From Caenispirillum salinarum_A (lineage in GTDB: Bacteria > Pseudomonadota > Alphaproteobacteria > Rhodospirillales > Rhodospirillaceae), in the NCBI RefSeq assembly GCF_044803115.1, contig NZ_CP085224.1, positions 4,092,001 to 4,156,000 of the forward strand: 64,000 nucleotides of DNA, given 5' to 3'. Below, piece by piece: positions 15,885 to 24,584 of the stretch. The translations under genes and the position numbers were made by a program. The notes below the pieces were generated by a model. It saw only the letters and a list, made by a program, of their open reading frames with translations, had not been told where the DNA came from and ran no database searches. How positions within the stretch are numbered: position 1 is the first letter of the stretch; every line of letters begins with the position of its first letter.

Positions 15885-15912
15885 GCACCGCTGAGCGCCT
15901 CCCGGAGATGTC

Positions 15913-17343
15913 CTACCCCCTCGGCAACGGCAGGGACAGGCGGAAGACCGTCCCCTCGCCGCCTGTGCGCGCCAGCGTCAGATCGCCGCCCAGCGCCCGC
16001 AGGATCTCGCGCGAGAGCGGCAGGCCCAGCCCCGTCCCGCCGGCCCGGGCCGAGCCGGAAAAGGGCTGGAACAGGTTTTCGCGCGCCTTGGCGGGCAGGC
16101 CGGGACCGTCGTCGGCCACCTCCACCTCCGCCCGGTCGCCGCGCGCCCAGGCCGAGACCGTGACCGTCGTCGCACCGGCCTCGGCGGCGTTGCGCAGCAG
16201 GTTGTCGAACACGCGCGACAGCTGTCCCGGATCGGCCCGCACAGCAAGCCCCTCGGGCATGGCGACCGAGACCGCCACACCCGGCGCCGTTGCCGCGCTG
16301 TCCTCGATCAGGGCCGGCAGGTCGACGCGCGCCGGCCGCACCTCGGGCGGGCCTTCCTTGGCGAAGCGCAGGGTGCGGGTGCATAGCTCCACCGCCCGGT
16401 CCAGGGCGCGCGCGATGCCTGCGGTCACATGCTTGACCTCCGGGTCGGCGGCCGAGGCCTCCAGCCGGTCGCTTTCCAGAAGCGCGGCCGACAGAACGCC
16501 CTTGAGGTCGTGGCTGATCTTGGACACCGCCGTGCCCACCGCCGCCAGCCGCGCCTGCTGCATCAGCGCGCGGCGCAGGTCCGTCTGCATCTCGGCCAGC
16601 GAGCGTTCCACCATGCCCACCTCGTCGTGGCGGCGACTCGGGCGCAGCGTGCGATCGGGGTCCTCGGGCGCGGCGCGGAAGTCGGCCATGTTGTCGGCCA
16701 TGCGCAGCAGCGGCCGCACCAGCAGAAGGTGCAGGCTCAGGTACACCAGCCCGGCGGTGAACAGGGATATGATCAGCGACAGATAGAAGATGCGCTCGCC
16801 GTAGGCGAACATCTGTTGGCGCATGGGGGCCTCGCGCAGGACCACGTCGATGCGCACGTCGGCGTCCTTGGGGCTGACGCCCATCACCCCGATCATGCGG
16901 TCGTCGGTGCGCGCCATGGCGGCGAGGCCATCCCTCAGCAGCTCCAGGAAGCCCGCCCCGCGCAGGTCGAAGCGCGCGTCCAGGTCCTCGGGCTCCACCC
17001 CCAGCATGAGCGTCGTGCGCTCCGGCCGCCACGCGGTCATGCCCAACGCCCCCGCATGGTCGAGCAGGCGCTTTTGCAAGTACTCGTCGACCATGCCGTC
17101 GGGCGTGGCCTCCAGGGCCAGCAGGGCGAGGTGCGCCTGCTCCAGGTGCTCCTTCAGGTACTCGACCCGGTAGCGGGCGACCGAGGGCACGAAGATCAGC
17201 ACCTCGGCCAGCATGACGAACAGCACCGTCAACAGAAGCAGCCGCAGCGGCAGGCCGCGGTGCAGGGGCGCGCGGCGGCGCGGCGCTCCGGGGGCACCGG
17301 CGGGCGTGGGCGTGGCGTCGGGGCGATCGTTGTCCTTGGGCAT
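15913..17343 (-). CDS. Sensor histidine kinase
   Basis: A 476-residue membrane sensor kinase. TM1 (LRLLLLTVLFVMLAEVLIFV) and TM2 (FYLSLIISLFTAGLVYLSLH) flank a periplasmic domain of about 150 residues; a HAMP linker follows. The phospho-acceptor box is ISHDLKGVLSAALLESDR, with a Lys where SHELRT-type boxes have Arg. The ATPase has N (FDNLLRNAAEAG), G1 (DDGPGLP) and G2 (GGTGLGLPLS) boxes. There is no response regulator beside it. It follows the flavoprotein gene by 34 bp or, if the GTG at 17376 is used, by one base, so it is probably the third gene of that operon. ATG 17343 was chosen; the GTG remains possible. Confidence 0.88.
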   Translation of the reverse strand: MPKDNDRPDATPTPAGAPGAPRRRAPLHRGLPLRLLLLTVLFVMLAEVLIFVPSVARYRVEYLKEHLEQAHLALLALEATPDGMVDEYLQKRLLDHAGALGMTAWRPERTTLMLGVEPEDLDARFDLRGAGFLELLRDGLAAMARTDDRMIGVMGVSPKDADVRIDVVLREAPMRQQMFAYGERIFYLSLIISLFTAGLVYLSLHLLLVRPLLRMADNMADFRAAPEDPDRTLRPSRRHDEVGMVERSLAEMQTDLRRALMQQARLAAVGTAVSKISHDLKGVLSAALLESDRLEASAADPEVKHVTAGIARALDRAVELCTRTLRFAKEGPPEVRPARVDLPALIEDSAATAPGVAVSVAMPEGLAVRADPGQLSRVFDNLLRNAAEAGATTVTVSAWARGDRAEVEVADDGPGLPAKARENLFQPFSGSARAGGTGLGLPLSREILRALGGDLTLARTGGEGTVFRLSLPLPRG

Positions 17344-17377
17344 GGAAGGGGGTCTGTCCTGTTCGGCACTCCCCACC

Positions 17378-18814
17378 CTACCCCAGACGCGCCAGGGCGC
17401 GCACCAGCCGCCGCGTACCGGCGCTGAAAAGCCTGGGCGTGTAGAAGCCGCCGGCGGCCTTCTTGCTGATCTCGCCGAGCGTGGGGTAGGGGGCGATCAT
17501 GGTGGCGATGGGCCCCACCTTCATACCCTGGGAGACCGCCAGCACCCACGGCTGGATGAGGTCCCCGGCGTGCGGGCCGACGATGCCGCAGCCGAGCACC
17601 CGGCCCTTGCGGTCGGTGACCAGCTTGAGCCGCCCTTCCGTGCGGCGTTCGGCGCGGGCGCGGTCGTTGCCGTCGAAGCCTTCGGTGATGACCCGGATGG
17701 AGTCGCCGTGGCGTTCCCGCGCCTCCCCTTCCGTCAGCCCCACCTGGGCCAGTTCCGGGTCGCAATAGGTGACCCACGGCACGGCATGGTGCTGCGCCTT
17801 GGCGGGCAGGCGGAACAGGGCGTTGCGCACGACAATGCCCGCGTCATGCCCGGCGCGGTGGGTGAACAGAAGCCCGCCGGTCACGTCGCCGATGGCGAAG
17901 ACGCGCCGGTTGGAGGTGCGCAGGCGGTTGTCCACGGTGATGCCCCTGGGCGTGTGCCCGATGCCCGCTGCCTCCAGGTTCAGGCCGCCGATGCCCGGCT
18001 CGCGCCCCACCGCCACCAGCAGGTGCGAGCCCGCCACCCAGCGGCCGTCGCGGAAGCAGAGGACGGGGCCGCCGTCGTCGGCGCGCGCGACCTCGGTGAT
18101 GTCGGCGTTCTCATACAGCACCAGCCCGTCGGCGCGCAGGCGATGGCGGACGACGGCGCGCAGTTCCGGGTCGTCCTTGGGCAGGATTTCCCCCCTGGTC
18201 GCCAACGCCACCGGCACGCCGAGTCCCAGGAACGCCGACGCCATCTCCGTGCCGATGGGCCCGCCGCCCAGGATCAGCAGCCGCTCCGGCGCCTCGCGCA
18301 GGTCGAAGACTGTCTCGTTGGTCAGCGGCTCCGCCTCGGCCAGCCCCGGCAGGTCCGGCAGGCGGGGGCGCGATCCGGTCGCCAGCACCACCCGGCGGGG
18401 ACGGATGCGCACCCCGCCCGCCTCCAGCGTGCGGGCATCGACGAACCGCGCCGACTCGCGCAGGACCGTGCAGCCCAGCGCCTCGAACCGCTCCTGGCTG
18501 TCGTGCGGGGCGATGCCGGCGATGACGTCGCGCACATGCCCCATGACGGCGGCGAAATCCACCGCCACCCCGCCCGCGGCAGAGACGCCGAACCGCCCCA
18601 TGGCGCGGGCATCGGCGGCGGCGTGGGCGGCGGCCAGCAGGGCCTTGGACGGCACGCAGCCATAGTTGAGGCAGTCGCCCCCCATGCGGCCCTTTTCCAC
18701 CAGCACCACCGACGCGCCCATCTGCACCGCCCCGGCGGCCACCGACAACCCGCCCGAGCCGGCGCCGACGACGCAGAGGTCGGGGGTGAGGGTTTCAGGC
18801 GTCATCGCGCGCAT
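17378..18814 (-). CDS. Pyridine nucleotide-disulfide oxidoreductase (mercuric reductase/lipoamide dehydrogenase-like)
   Basis: A 478-residue FAD flavoprotein. It has the FAD motif VVGAGSGGLSVAAGA, the redox-active disulfide GGDCLNYGCVPSKALL, the NAD motif LLILGGGPIGTEMASAF, and the second FAD motif RVFAIGDVTGG. The C-terminal dimerisation domain keeps tyrosine and glutamate positions (ISKKAAGGFYTP) but not the His-Glu pair of true lipoamide dehydrogenase, and there is no Cys-Cys tail of MerA. It overlaps the TVP38 gene upstream by 20 bp, a pairing frequently seen in proteobacteria, so a membrane-associated thiol-redox role is plausible. The substrate is unknown. Confidence 0.85.
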   Translation of the reverse strand: MRAMTPETLTPDLCVVGAGSGGLSVAAGAVQMGASVVLVEKGRMGGDCLNYGCVPSKALLAAAHAAADARAMGRFGVSAAGGVAVDFAAVMGHVRDVIAGIAPHDSQERFEALGCTVLRESARFVDARTLEAGGVRIRPRRVVLATGSRPRLPDLPGLAEAEPLTNETVFDLREAPERLLILGGGPIGTEMASAFLGLGVPVALATRGEILPKDDPELRAVVRHRLRADGLVLYENADITEVARADDGGPVLCFRDGRWVAGSHLLVAVGREPGIGGLNLEAAGIGHTPRGITVDNRLRTSNRRVFAIGDVTGGLLFTHRAGHDAGIVVRNALFRLPAKAQHHAVPWVTYCDPELAQVGLTEGEARERHGDSIRVITEGFDGNDRARAERRTEGRLKLVTDRKGRVLGCGIVGPHAGDLIQPWVLAVSQGMKVGPIATMIAPYPTLGEISKKAAGGFYTPRLFSAGTRRLVRALARLG

Positions 18815-19553
18815 CGGCCTTCCTTTCCTTCCAGGCCCGCCAGGCGACGGGCACCAGGGCGAGCGCCGCCAGGCCCAGCAGCGGGCCGAGAATTTCGGGG
18901 CTCCAGATGATGCTCAGGTCCGGCGTGCCGCCACGGGCGAAAACGGCGTCCAGGCCGTTGCCGACACTGGCGTAGACCAGGGCGCCGGGAATGATGCCGA
19001 TGGCTGTCGCCACCGTGTAGGTGGAGAGCTTCACGCCCAGCAGCGCCGGCACCAGGTTCACCAGCCAGAACGGGAAGACAGGTACCAGCCGCAACACCAG
19101 AAGATAGCTGAAGGCATTGCGCCGAAAGCCTTTTTCCATACGGGCGACGGCGCGGCCGGCCTTGGCGCGCCAGGCGTCGCGAAAAACCGTGCTCGCCAGC
19201 AGAAAGATGGCGACAGCGCCGATGGTCGCCCCGATGATGATGTAGACGGACCCCAGCCAGGTGCCGAACAGGAACCCGCCGGCGATGGACATCCACACCG
19301 CGCCCGGCACCGAGAAGGCCACCCCCAGGGCATAGACCGCCATGAAGGCGAGGACGGCCAGCAGGTAGTTTGCGGCGACCCATTCCTGCAGGGCGATCCG
19401 GTGCTGGCGCAGGGTCTCGAACGACAGGACGTCCGTCGCGCCCGACGCCCACAGCCCCACCAGCGCCGCCACGAAGGCGGCCAGAAGGCCCAGCTTCCAC
19501 AGCCGGGCGCGGGCGGGACGCTCTGTTTCCATGGTCTCGGATCGGGACGCCAT
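18795..19553 (-). CDS. TVP38/TMEM64 (VTT/DedA superfamily) membrane protein
   Basis: A 252-residue inner-membrane protein with about six hydrophobic segments. The core VAFSVPGAVWMSIAGGFLFG and LRLVPVFPFWLVNLVPALLG are hallmarks of the TVP38/TMEM64 family, whose eukaryotic relatives are lipid scramblases; the bacterial role is unclear. The ATG at 19553 lies behind an AAAGGCGG site; upstream in-frame codons are Cys/Pro-rich and unlikely. It is first in an operon with the flavoprotein disulfide reductase and histidine kinase. Confidence 0.88.
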   Translation of the reverse strand: MASRSETMETERPARARLWKLGLLAAFVAALVGLWASGATDVLSFETLRQHRIALQEWVAANYLLAVLAFMAVYALGVAFSVPGAVWMSIAGGFLFGTWLGSVYIIIGATIGAVAIFLLASTVFRDAWRAKAGRAVARMEKGFRRNAFSYLLVLRLVPVFPFWLVNLVPALLGVKLSTYTVATAIGIIPGALVYASVGNGLDAVFARGGTPDLSIIWSPEILGPLLGLAALALVPVAWRAWKERKADARDDA

Positions 19554-19691
19554 GCGGGAACCGCCTTTCTTGCAAGGATGCGGGCTCATGCTTCCCGAGG
19601 TAGCATTGCGCGGCGCCGCCCTCAATTAACGTCCGCGTGAGCGACGGGCGGCCGTGACGGCGAAAATCATGCACGATCGCGCGGTCCGTGG

Positions 19692-19721
19692 TTGACTTGC
19701 CCCCGTGCCTGAGGGTATATC
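19692..19721 (+). promoter_or_regulatory. Promoter of rpmH
   Basis: TTGACT (19692-19697) and TATATC (19716-19721) are spaced by 18 bp, about 110 bp before the rpmH start. It is the best sigma-70-like match seen in the window. Confidence 0.7.
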
Positions 19722-19832
19722 GCCGCTTTCCTCGAACACCCGTCGCCGCCGCGCGATCCCTGTCGAGACCTGAAGACATTTCAGGCGCCCGCCCGCCGGA
19801 CGGCGCGCGCCGCCCGCAGATGGAGAGTTACC

Positions 19833-19967
19833 GTGAAGCGCACGTACCAGCCGAGCCGCCTCGTCCGCAAGCGCCGCCATGGCTTCCGCAGCCGCAGCGC
19901 CACCGTGGGTGGCCGCCGCGTCCTGGCGAACCGCCGCTCCAAGGGCCGCAAGCGCCTTAGCGCGTAA
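19833..19967 (+). CDS. rpmH: Ribosomal protein L34
   Basis: A 44-residue protein, read directly from the sequence: KRTYQPSRLVRKRRHGFRSR, then the standard L34 ending NRRSKGRKRLSA. Length and sequence are typical. It starts with GTG at 19833, six bases after a GGAGA site. It heads the classical rpmH-rnpA-yidD-yidC-engB cluster, with rnpA beginning 22 bp downstream. Confidence 0.97.
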   Translation: MKRTYQPSRLVRKRRHGFRSRSATVGGRRVLANRRSKGRKRLSA

Positions 19968-19989
19968 AGCGGTCGCGCGGGGCCCCGGC

Positions 19990-20445
19990 ATGGGGGCGGA
20001 CGACGCGCACACGCACCAACGACGGAAGCGTCCCCCGCGCCTGAAGGCGCGGCGGGACTTTCTGCGTGTGGCCAACACGCGGAAGAAATGGGTCACGCCC
20101 GGGTTCATCATCCAGATGGCCCCGCGCGACGACCTGCCCCGCGACGACGCGGCACCGGACCGCACCGGCGCCACGCCCGACATGCCGCGCGTGGGTTTCA
20201 CCACCAGCAAGAAGGTGGGCAAGGCCGTCACCCGCAACCGCGCCCGCCGCCGCCTGCGCGAGGTGGCCGACCAGGGACTGCCCGCCTGGGCCGACCCCGC
20301 TTATGACTACGTCCTGATCGGCCGGGCGGAGGCTACGGTTTCTTTGCCGTTCGATCAGATGTTGCATGATCTGCGCTGGGCGCTTAAACGACTGGGGGCC
20401 GTGCGCGGCCGCGGCGGCAACGGAACGAAGGTCGACGGACCATGA
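19990..20445 (+). CDS. rnpA: Ribonuclease P protein component
   Basis: The protein subunit of RNase P, which matures tRNA 5' ends. The 151-residue protein has LKARRDFLRVANTRKKWVTP and the RNR signature TTSKKVGKAVTRNRARRRLR. An insert of about 15 acidic residues (RDDLPRDDAAPDRTG) lies between strands, as in some other alphaproteobacteria. The N-terminal 15-20 residues are weakly conserved; ATG 19990 is the probable start. Its last codons overlap the yidD start (ATGA). Confidence 0.93.
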   Translation: MGADDAHTHQRRKRPPRLKARRDFLRVANTRKKWVTPGFIIQMAPRDDLPRDDAAPDRTGATPDMPRVGFTTSKKVGKAVTRNRARRRLREVADQGLPAWADPAYDYVLIGRAEATVSLPFDQMLHDLRWALKRLGAVRGRGGNGTKVDGP

Positions 20446-20729
20446 GCATCGCGAGCAGCGTCCTGCGTGGACTGGTGAGGGGCTACCAGCTCTTCGTCTC
20501 TCCCCTGCTGCCGCCGTCGTGCAAGTTCGAACCCACCTGTTCCCACTACGCCATGGACGCCCTGGCCCGCCACGGCGCCCTGAAGGGGGCCTGGATGGCG
20601 GCACGCCGCGTCCTGCGCTGCAACCCGTGGATGGAAGGCGGATACGATCCCGTGCCGCCCGCCTCCGGCAATGACACCGGCACCAAGAAGGCCGGTCATG
20701 GCTGTGGTTGCGGCCACACCCACTCCTGA
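20442..20729 (+). CDS. yidD: Membrane protein insertion efficiency factor YidD
   Basis: A 95-residue YidD protein that supports YidC-dependent membrane insertion. It shows RGYQLFVSPLLPPSCKFEPT, CSHYAMDALARHGALKG and RRVLRCNPWMEGGYDPVP, the complete conserved core with its cysteines. The tail GHGCGCGHTHS is Cys/His-rich and could bind metal; such tails are variable in the family. It overlaps rnpA by 4 bp and precedes yidC by 45 bp. Confidence 0.95.
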   Translation: MSIASSVLRGLVRGYQLFVSPLLPPSCKFEPTCSHYAMDALARHGALKGAWMAARRVLRCNPWMEGGYDPVPPASGNDTGTKKAGHGCGCGHTHS

Positions 20730-20774
20730 GAGTTCTGAAAGAGCTGATGTTTCGGTCGAGCGGAAGACGAACCC

Positions 20775-22523
20775 ATGTCTGAACAGCGCAACCTGATCCT
20801 AGCCATCGTCGCCTCCTTGGTGATCTTGCTGGGGTTCGAATTCCTCTGGCCGAAGCCGGACCAGCCACCCGTCGAGCAGGCGCAGCAGACCCAGACGCAG
20901 GCCCCCGGTCAGTCCGGTGACGTGCCGACGCCGGGCGCCGACGTGCCCGCTCCGGGCGCCGCGCCGCAGGCGCCGGGTGCCGCGCCTGGCATGACGGCGC
21001 CCTCCAGCCGCGACGCCGCCCTGGCGCAGTCCAACCAGCGCGTGCGCATCGACACACCGGCGCTGAAGGGCTCCATGAACCTGGTCGGCGCGCGCATCGA
21101 CGACCTGACCTTGCGCGAATACCACGTGGAGCCGGACGAGAGCAGCCCGCTCATCGACCTGCTGTCCCCGGCCGGCTCGCCCAACCCCTACTACGCCGAA
21201 TTCGGCTGGGTCGCGGGCGGCACGGGCATCGACGTGCCGGGCAGCGACACGGTGTGGACGACCGACGCGCAGACGCTCAGCCCCGGAAATCCGGTGACGC
21301 TGACCTGGCAGAACCCGCAGGGCATCGAGTTCCAGCGCGTCATCAGCATCAATGACAAGTTCATGTTCAGGGTCGAGCAGACGGTGACCAACACCACCGA
21401 CCAGCCGGTCACGCTGTATCCCTACGGCCTGATCGCGCGCGTCGGCACGCCGCAGACCGCCGGCTTCTACATCCTGCACGAGGGCCCGCTGGGCGTCTTC
21501 AACGAGACCCTGAAGGAAGTCGACTACGACGACCTGGCCGACGACGGCACCATCGAGCAGACCACCACCGGCGGCTGGATCGGCATCACCGACAAATACT
21601 GGCTGACGGCGCTGGCCTTCGATCCGGGCCTGGAGACCAAGGCCCGCTTCGCCCACCGCCCGGCCAGCGCCGGTCCGTCCGACCGCTATCAGGTGGACTA
21701 CCTGGAGCCCGGCATGACCATCGCCGCCGGCCAGAGTGCCTCGGTCACCAACAACTTTTTCGCCGGCGCCAAGGAAGTGAAACTGCTCGACCAGTACGCC
21801 GAGCAGTACAACATCCCGAACTTCGATCTGGCCGTGGACTTCGGCTGGTTCTACTTCCTGACCAAGCCGTTCTTCTACGTGCTGAACTGGCTTCACGGTC
21901 TGGTCGGCAACTTCGGCGTTGCCATCCTGGTCTTCACGGTCTTCATCAAGCTTGCCATGTTCCCGCTGGCGAACAAGTCGTACAAGGCCATGAGCAAGAT
22001 GAAGAAGCTGCAGCCCAAGATGAAGGAGCTGCAGGAGCGCTTCGGCGACGACCGCACCCGCCTGAACCAGGAAATGATGGCGCTGTACAAGCGCGAGAAG
22101 GCCAACCCGGTTTCCGGCTGCCTGCCCATCGTGGTGCAGATTCCGGTGTTCTTCGCGCTCTATAAGGTGCTGTTCGTGACGCTGGAGATGCGCCACGCGC
22201 CCTTCTACGGCTGGATCAACGACCTGTCGGCGCCGGACCCGACGTCCATCTTCAACCTGTTCGGGCTGCTGCCCTTCACGCCGCCGGAATTCCTGATGAT
22301 CGGCGTGTTGCCGCTCATCATGGGCATCACCATGTTCCTGCAACAGAAACTGAACCCGGCCCCGCCGGACCCCATGCAGGCCAAGATCATGAACATGCTG
22401 CCCATCGTGTTCACCTTCCTGCTGGCCCATTTCCCCGCCGGTCTGGTGCTGTACTGGGCCTGGAACAACACCCTGTCCATTGCCCAGCAGTGGATCATCA
22501 TGAGACGCGCCGGAGCCGCATGA
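20775..22523 (+). CDS. yidC: Membrane protein insertase YidC
   Basis: A 582-residue inner-membrane insertase. The N-terminal TM (LILAIVASLVILLGFEFLW) is followed by a Pro/Gln/Ala-rich linker, then the large periplasmic beta-sandwich domain (residues about 90-345). The conserved insertase core with five TM helices follows (VGNFGVAILVFTVFIKLAMF, GCLPIVVQIPVFFALYKVLF, LLAHFPAGLVLYWAWNN). Length fits alphaproteobacterial YidC. The stop overlaps the engB start (ATGA). Confidence 0.97.
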   Translation: MSEQRNLILAIVASLVILLGFEFLWPKPDQPPVEQAQQTQTQAPGQSGDVPTPGADVPAPGAAPQAPGAAPGMTAPSSRDAALAQSNQRVRIDTPALKGSMNLVGARIDDLTLREYHVEPDESSPLIDLLSPAGSPNPYYAEFGWVAGGTGIDVPGSDTVWTTDAQTLSPGNPVTLTWQNPQGIEFQRVISINDKFMFRVEQTVTNTTDQPVTLYPYGLIARVGTPQTAGFYILHEGPLGVFNETLKEVDYDDLADDGTIEQTTTGGWIGITDKYWLTALAFDPGLETKARFAHRPASAGPSDRYQVDYLEPGMTIAAGQSASVTNNFFAGAKEVKLLDQYAEQYNIPNFDLAVDFGWFYFLTKPFFYVLNWLHGLVGNFGVAILVFTVFIKLAMFPLANKSYKAMSKMKKLQPKMKELQERFGDDRTRLNQEMMALYKREKANPVSGCLPIVVQIPVFFALYKVLFVTLEMRHAPFYGWINDLSAPDPTSIFNLFGLLPFTPPEFLMIGVLPLIMGITMFLQQKLNPAPPDPMQAKIMNMLPIVFTFLLAHFPAGLVLYWAWNNTLSIAQQWIIMRRAGAA

Positions 22524-23200
22524 CCCGACAGAAGGAACCCGCCTTCACCGGCGAGACCATGAGTGCCGAAGAGCGCGCCGCCTGGCTGGAAGCCGGGCGG
22601 CGCCTTTTCGCCAAGGAAGCCACCTTCGTGCTGGGCGCCGCCGCGCTCGTGCAGATTCCCGAGGACCCGCTGCCCGAGGTCTGCTTTGCCGGACGGTCGA
22701 ACGTCGGCAAGTCCAGCCTTATCAACGCACTGACCAACCGCAACAAGCTGGCGCGCACCTCCGACACGCCCGGCCGCACCCAGGAATTGAACTTCTTCAA
22801 CCTGGGCGACCGGCTGATGATCGCCGACCTGCCCGGCTACGGCTTCGCCAAGGCGCCGAAGGAGAAGGTCAAGGCCTGGACGGCCATCACCATGGCCTAC
22901 CTCCAGGGCCGGGCGCAGCTTCGCCGCGTCATGGTGCTGGTCGACAGCCGCCACGGCCTGAAGGACAGCGACCACGACGTCATGAAGATGCTGGACCAGG
23001 CCGCCGTGAACTATCAGGTGGTGCTGACCAAGATCGACAAGCTGAAGGGCAGCCAGGCGGACAAGTGCGTGGCGGAAACGCAAGCCGCGCTCGCCAAGCA
23101 CGTCGCCGCCCACCCGGTGGTGATCCCGACGTCGTCGGCCAAGGGCGACGGCATCGCGGAGTTACGGGCGGAACTGGGCGCGCTGGCGCTGCCGGAGTGA
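22520..23200 (+). CDS. engB: Ribosome biogenesis GTP-binding protein EngB/YsxC
   Basis: A 226-residue TRAFAC GTPase needed for 50S subunit assembly. Motifs: G1 FAGRSNVGKSSLINAL, G3 IADLPGYGFAKAPK, G4 LTKIDKL, and SSAKGDG at G5. ATG 22520 overlaps the yidC stop. It closes the rpmH-yidC transcription unit. The segment after it carries a palindromic repeat element rather than a gene. Confidence 0.96.
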   Translation: MTRQKEPAFTGETMSAEERAAWLEAGRRLFAKEATFVLGAAALVQIPEDPLPEVCFAGRSNVGKSSLINALTNRNKLARTSDTPGRTQELNFFNLGDRLMIADLPGYGFAKAPKEKVKAWTAITMAYLQGRAQLRRVMVLVDSRHGLKDSDHDVMKMLDQAAVNYQVVLTKIDKLKGSQADKCVAETQAALAKHVAAHPVVIPTSSAKGDGIAELRAELGALALPE

Positions 23201-23548
23201 GGCGGGGCCCGGCAGGGTGCGGTTATAGCCACCAAGACACGAAGTACACCAAGAGACCATGCCGACGGTGGCACCCTGCATCATCGGCAACGGCGAGAGA
23301 GAGGATCGCGCCCTTCGGGCGCAGCATTTGTCTCTCAAAGCCATGCACGGTAGCCGAGACGGAGCGGACCGGATCGGCCGGCACACCGTCTTGGTGTCCT
23401 TCGTGTCTTGGTGGCCTCGCCGCACAACCGCCAGCCACCCGCCCCCGCCGGCCCTGAAAACGGTATTCGTTCTCCCGCGGAATTGCTCTAGGATCGCGCC
23501 CGATTCGTTCATGCGCATCCAAGACGTTCCGCAGGAGACCGCCCGACC
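23201..23548. other. Intergenic region holding palindromic repeat element A
   Basis: 348 bp between engB and argB with no gene. Most is taken by the inverted-repeat element described at 23224-23420; 23421-23548 should contain the argB promoter and ribosome-binding site (GCAGGAG). Confidence 0.8.
23224..23420. repeat. Palindromic CCAAGACAC-type element A
   Basis: Left arm (23224-23263) and right arm (23376-23420) are inverted copies: both read GCCACCAAGACACGAAG, then one variable base, then ACACCAAGA. The arms continue into related ACC/GTGTGCCGGCC sequence. The 112-bp interior contains GCGCCC-TTC-GGGCGC inside a GAGAGA/TCTCTC stem, so the whole element can fold as one branched hairpin. Each arm is made of 8-9 bp units around CAAGACAC. 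Confidence 0.85.
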
Positions 23549-24472
23549 ATGACCCCGCCGAAGAAGACCCCGCTGCCGCCGGAAGAGCGCGACGTCTGGA
23601 TGCGCAAGGCCCGGACCCTGTCCGAAGCCCTGCCCTTCATGCGCGAGCACGCGGGCGCGACCGTCGTCATCAAGTACGGCGGCCATGCCATGGGCGACGC
23701 GGCGCTGGCGGAGCAGTTCGCCAACGACATCGTGCTGCTCAAGCAGGTGGGCATCAATCCGGTGATCGTGCACGGCGGCGGGCCGCAGATCGGCCGCATG
23801 CTCGACCGCCTGAAGATCGAATCGGACTTCGTCGACGGCCTGCGCGTCACCGACCAGGCGACTGTCGACATCGTGGAAATGGTCCTGTCGGGCTCCATCA
23901 ACAAGGAGATCGTCACCGCCATCAACCGGGCGGGCGGCTTCGCCATCGGCATGTCGGGCAAGGACGGCAACCTAATCCGCGCCCGCAAGCTGCGCCGCAC
24001 CAAGAAGGACCCCGACAGCAACATCGAGCGTGTTCTGGACCTGGGCTACGTGGGCGAGCCGACGGAGATCACGCCGCACCTGCTGGACATGTTCCGCGAG
24101 TCCGACGTGATCCCGGTCATCGCCCCCATCGGCATCGGCCCCAACGGCGAAACCTTCAACATCAACGCCGACACCGCCGCCGGCGCCATCGCCGCGGCGA
24201 CGGGCGCCTATCGCCTGCTCATGCTGACCGACATCACGGGCGTGCTGGACAAGGAAGGCGTGCTGATCCCCGACATGACCGTCACGGAAGCCCGCAAGCA
24301 CATCGCCGAGGGCACCATCAAGGGCGGCATGATCCCCAAGGTGGAGACCTGCCTGACCGCCGTGGAACAGGGCGTGGACGGCGCCGTCATCATCGACGGC
24401 CGCGTCCCGCACGCCATCCTGCTGGAAATCTTCACCCCCCACGGTGCCGGCACGGCCGTCTGGAATGATTAA
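23549..24472 (+). CDS. argB: Acetylglutamate kinase
   Basis: Phosphorylates N-acetyl-L-glutamate in arginine synthesis. The 307-residue amino acid kinase has VVIKYGGHAMGD, PVIVHGGGPQIGRMLDRL, INADTAAGAIAAATGAYRLL and GGMIPKVETCLTAVEQGV, all typical of ArgB. The N-terminal extension of about 30 residues with alternating helices suggests the hexameric, arginine-sensitive type. No other arg genes are adjacent. Confidence 0.96.
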   Translation: MTPPKKTPLPPEERDVWMRKARTLSEALPFMREHAGATVVIKYGGHAMGDAALAEQFANDIVLLKQVGINPVIVHGGGPQIGRMLDRLKIESDFVDGLRVTDQATVDIVEMVLSGSINKEIVTAINRAGGFAIGMSGKDGNLIRARKLRRTKKDPDSNIERVLDLGYVGEPTEITPHLLDMFRESDVIPVIAPIGIGPNGETFNINADTAAGAIAAATGAYRLLMLTDITGVLDKEGVLIPDMTVTEARKHIAEGTIKGGMIPKVETCLTAVEQGVDGAVIIDGRVPHAILLEIFTPHGAGTAVWND

Positions 24473-24483
24473 GGACGGAGAGC

Positions 24484-24510
24484 GCGAGGGGAGGTCCGAC
24501 CTCCCCTCGC
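24484..24510. terminator. Perfect 12-bp hairpin after argB
   Basis: GCGAGGGGAGGT and ACCTCCCCTCGC pair perfectly around a CCG loop, 11 bp after the argB stop. It has no T-tract, so it may stabilise the mRNA 3' end or terminate only partly. Confidence 0.45.
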
Positions 24511-24584
24511 TCCTCAACCGGTTGCGGCCGCCACACCGCCGGCCCATGTGAGACCTGCCGTATCCATCTGAGAAGGACGTCCCC

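Larger units (their letters stand above)
15596..15912. other. Intergenic region between the histidine kinase and rpmB
   Basis: 317 bp holding the rpmB leader and promoter and one REP-like repeat (15857-15884). The remainder (15690-15850) shows no gene or strong terminator. Confidence 0.5.

Noticed and set aside
19626..19832. Replication origin (oriC/DnaA boxes) next to rpmH
   Set aside because: No TTATCCACA-like boxes or AT-rich unwinding region were seen, and dnaA is absent.
23224..23420. Insertion sequence with terminal inverted repeats
   Set aside because: At about 200 bp with no ORF it cannot encode a transposase, and no target-site duplication was seen; only a non-autonomous element remains possible.
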